Assembly (NCBI GenBank): GCA_038222915.1
Contig: JBBRHH010000377.1
Coordinates: 1 to 6,277 of the forward strand
Direction of reading: 5' to 3'
Length of the DNA: 6,277 nt
Source: JBBRHH01 sp038222915
Lineage (GTDB): Bacteria > Planctomycetota > Phycisphaerae > Tepidisphaerales > Tepidisphaeraceae
In this document: one piece after another, positions 4,793 through 6,277 of the stretch
Layout of the letters: each line of letters begins with the position of its first letter
Position numbering within the stretch: position 1 is the stretch's first letter
Translations under genes and position numbers: made by a program
The notes under the pieces: model-generated
The model's input: only the letters and a program-made list of their open reading frames with translations
Databases searched by the model: none
What the model was told of the DNA's origin: nothing

Positions 4793-6277
4793 ATGTTGAA
4801 TCGCAAATTACCCTCGCGGATCGTGCTGTGCGCATCCCTCCTCTTGTCATCTGGAGCGGGTGCGGCCTCGAAACTCCCAGCGCCCCCGACCACCGCAGCC
4901 CAGGCCGAAGCCGAGAAGCTCGTTAAGGACGTCTACAGGGACGAATTTGCGAGGTCGGCCAAACCCGACCAGCTCGCATTCGCTCAAAAACTATTTGAGG
5001 AAGGCAGGCAGACCACCAGCGATGCCGTCGTCAGATTTGTTTTGCTGCGCACCGCCCGCGACATCGCTTCGGATGCCGGTGACGTCGAAACCGCCATGAG
5101 CGCAATCGACACGATCGCCGAAGGTTTTGCCGTCGAGTCCGTCGACATGAAGCTGGCAAGCCTCGGCCGCTGTGGAAAGACCGCATCCGCCGCCACCGCG
5201 GAGTCCATCGCATCCGCCGCCAATGGCGACATCGACAACATCATCGCCAACGATCAATACGCCGCCCTCAACAGGGTGGCCGCCCTGACTGAGACACCCG
5301 CGCTTCGCACCGCCGCCTCATTCTCCGTCACGCTTCGAAGCCGCGTGACCGAAACCCGTACCATTGCCGTCCAATTCGAAAAGTCCAAAGCGGCCCTCGA
5401 AAAGCTCAAATCCGATCCCGCCAATCCCGAAGCCAACCTCACCGCCGGCCGCTACATCTGCTTCCTCAAAGGTGATTGGAACGCCGGCCTCCCCCTCCTC
5501 ACCAAGAGCTCCGACGCGAATCTCAAGAAGCAGGCGCTGGCCGACCTGGCCATCCCGGCAGATCTCATTGGAGTCAAAACACTCGCCGATGGCTGGTGGA
5601 CGGTCGCCGACGCCCTGGAACCGGCCGCCCGCCGCCAGGTCCACCTCCACGCCTCAGAATGGTACGCAAAAGCCGTGGATGGGCTCGATGGACTGCAAAA
5701 GACGCTCGCTGAAAAACGTATCGCCGAAGCCCGCCGCGCAGCGGGCATCACAACCGTAACTGTAGTGGCCGATGCCAGCACGACAGGCTCCGGCGTCCGC
5801 GGTTCCCAGACGACAACAACGGATACCGGCTCGGGCACGACAGGAACTGCCGGTGCCGCAACAGTCACTGTTCCCCGCCCCGGCCCAGCCGCCAACAAGC
5901 ATGCCCGAAACCTGATCCCGCTCATCGATCCCGTTCGCGATGCGCTCTACGGCGAATGGGACACTTCCAAAGGCGTCCTCTCCTGCAGCACCTCCAACTT
6001 TGCCCCAAAGGTCGAAGTCCCTTTTGAGCCGGCCGACGAATACGACGTCCGCGTCGAATGGATGCAGCCGCAAACACGCCATTCTCTCTTCATTCTTCTG
6101 ACCAAGGACGGCTCCCAATTTGCCTTTGTCATCGAGCCGATGAAGGGTCTATACACTGGCCTTGATGCCGTCGACCAGGTTCCGCGCACTGATGCGGCCA
6201 ACCCCACCGTATTCCGGATGAAGGAAGATATCGCTCCCGGCGTGAAACACACCGCCATCGTACAACTCCGCAACGAT
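4793..6277 (+). CDS. Exported planctomycete-type multidomain protein (3' end outside window)
   Basis: The frame is open from the ATG at 4793 to the last base, 495 codons without a stop, so the gene continues beyond the window. It begins with a signal peptide (MLNRKLPSRIVLCASLLLSSGAGA, cut near residue 25). Residues 36-315 are mostly helical: EAEKLVKDVYRDEFARSAKP and RFVLLRTARDIASDAGDVETA (81-101), then YICFLKGDWNAGLPLLTKSS (221-240) and SEWYAKAVDGLDGLQKTLAEKR (288-309). I know this last pattern as a TPR-like segment recurrent in planctomycete proteins. A Thr/Ser/Gly-rich linker (about 320-370) joins it to a beta-rich part from 371 on (LIPLIDPVRDALYGEWDTSKGVLSC, VEVPFEPADEYDVRVEWM, FILLTKDGSQFAFVIE). 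This resembles the concanavalin/LamG-like module that follows the helical segment in related proteins. Probably an extracytoplasmic binding or scaffold protein; any catalytic part could be in the missing C-terminus. GCC/CTC/ATC-rich codon use resembles the neighbouring Anbu gene. Confidence 0.
   Translation, partial: MLNRKLPSRIVLCASLLLSSGAGAASKLPAPPTTAAQAEAEKLVKDVYRDEFARSAKPDQLAFAQKLFEEGRQTTSDAVVRFVLLRTARDIASDAGDVETAMSAIDTIAEGFAVESVDMKLASLGRCGKTASAATAESIASAANGDIDNIIANDQYAALNRVAALTETPALRTAASFSVTLRSRVTETRTIAVQFEKSKAALEKLKSDPANPEANLTAGRYICFLKGDWNAGLPLLTKSSDANLKKQALADLAIPADLIGVKTLADGWWTVADALEPAARRQVHLHASEWYAKAVDGLDGLQKTLAEKRIAEARRAAGITTVTVVADASTTGSGVRGSQTTTTDTGSGTTGTAGAATVTVPRPGPAANKHARNLIPLIDPVRDALYGEWDTSKGVLSCSTSNFAPKVEVPFEPADEYDVRVEWMQPQTRHSLFILLTKDGSQFAFVIEPMKGLYTGLDAVDQVPRTDAANPTVFRMKEDIAPGVKHTAIVQLRND

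Noticed and set aside
5318..6118. Several minus-strand open frames (for example 5452-5925, 5654-6118) and plus-strand frame 5364-5759.
   Set aside because: All overlap the 495-codon frame starting at 4793, which has a signal peptide, ribosome binding site and family-like sequence. The alternatives have skewed Pro/Ser/Arg or Gly/Ala composition and no domain features.

Overview
The window is about 6.3 kb of moderately GC-rich bacterial DNA, densely coding. It holds five complete genes and two genes cut by the window edges. The protein types point to a planctomycete (Planctomycetota, perhaps a Phycisphaerae-like soil or freshwater lineage). The markers are a secreted PQQ-like beta-propeller starting with the NWPGWRGPTG motif, secreted malectin (CBM57) repeats, and a large exported protein carrying the GDWNAGLPLLTKSSDANLK / WYAKAVDGLDGL segment, which I know mainly from planctomycete proteins. 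The lineage is an inference from gene content; no rRNA or other phylogenetic marker is present.

Layout. Positions 1-783 (+) are the 3' end of a malectin-repeat surface protein. It converges, across 58 bp, on a two-gene minus-strand operon: a secreted beta-propeller (2695 to 1448) followed after 27 bp by a small secreted protein with an internally duplicated domain (1420 to 842). A divergent intergenic region of roughly 160 bp separates this operon from plus-strand genes. These are two overlapping small cytoplasmic proteins of uncharacterised families (2856-3299 and 3256-3714), then an Anbu-type bacterial proteasome-like peptidase (3789-4652), then the 5' part of an exported planctomycete-type protein (4793 to the right edge), which stays open for 495 codons.

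How the genes may work together. The left half and the far right are cell-envelope or secreted proteins of carbohydrate-binding or scaffold type. The centre (2856-4652) is different: it is cytoplasmic, with a two-gene unit whose second protein has a conserved-looking Cys...His arrangement like a papain/NlpC-fold enzyme, followed by the threonine peptidase Anbu without its usual partner genes (ATP-grasp, alpha-E, transglutaminase). The overlapping pair plus the orphan Anbu is the part of the window most likely to hide undescribed biology. A functional link between the pair and Anbu is only a hypothesis based on neighbourhood.

No tRNA, rRNA, CRISPR array, insertion sequence or phage gene was found. 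The longest stretch without a gene is about 160 bp.

[Form note: the original answer gave no feature confidence values; the 0 in each feature's confidence field is a placeholder for a missing value, not an estimate.]
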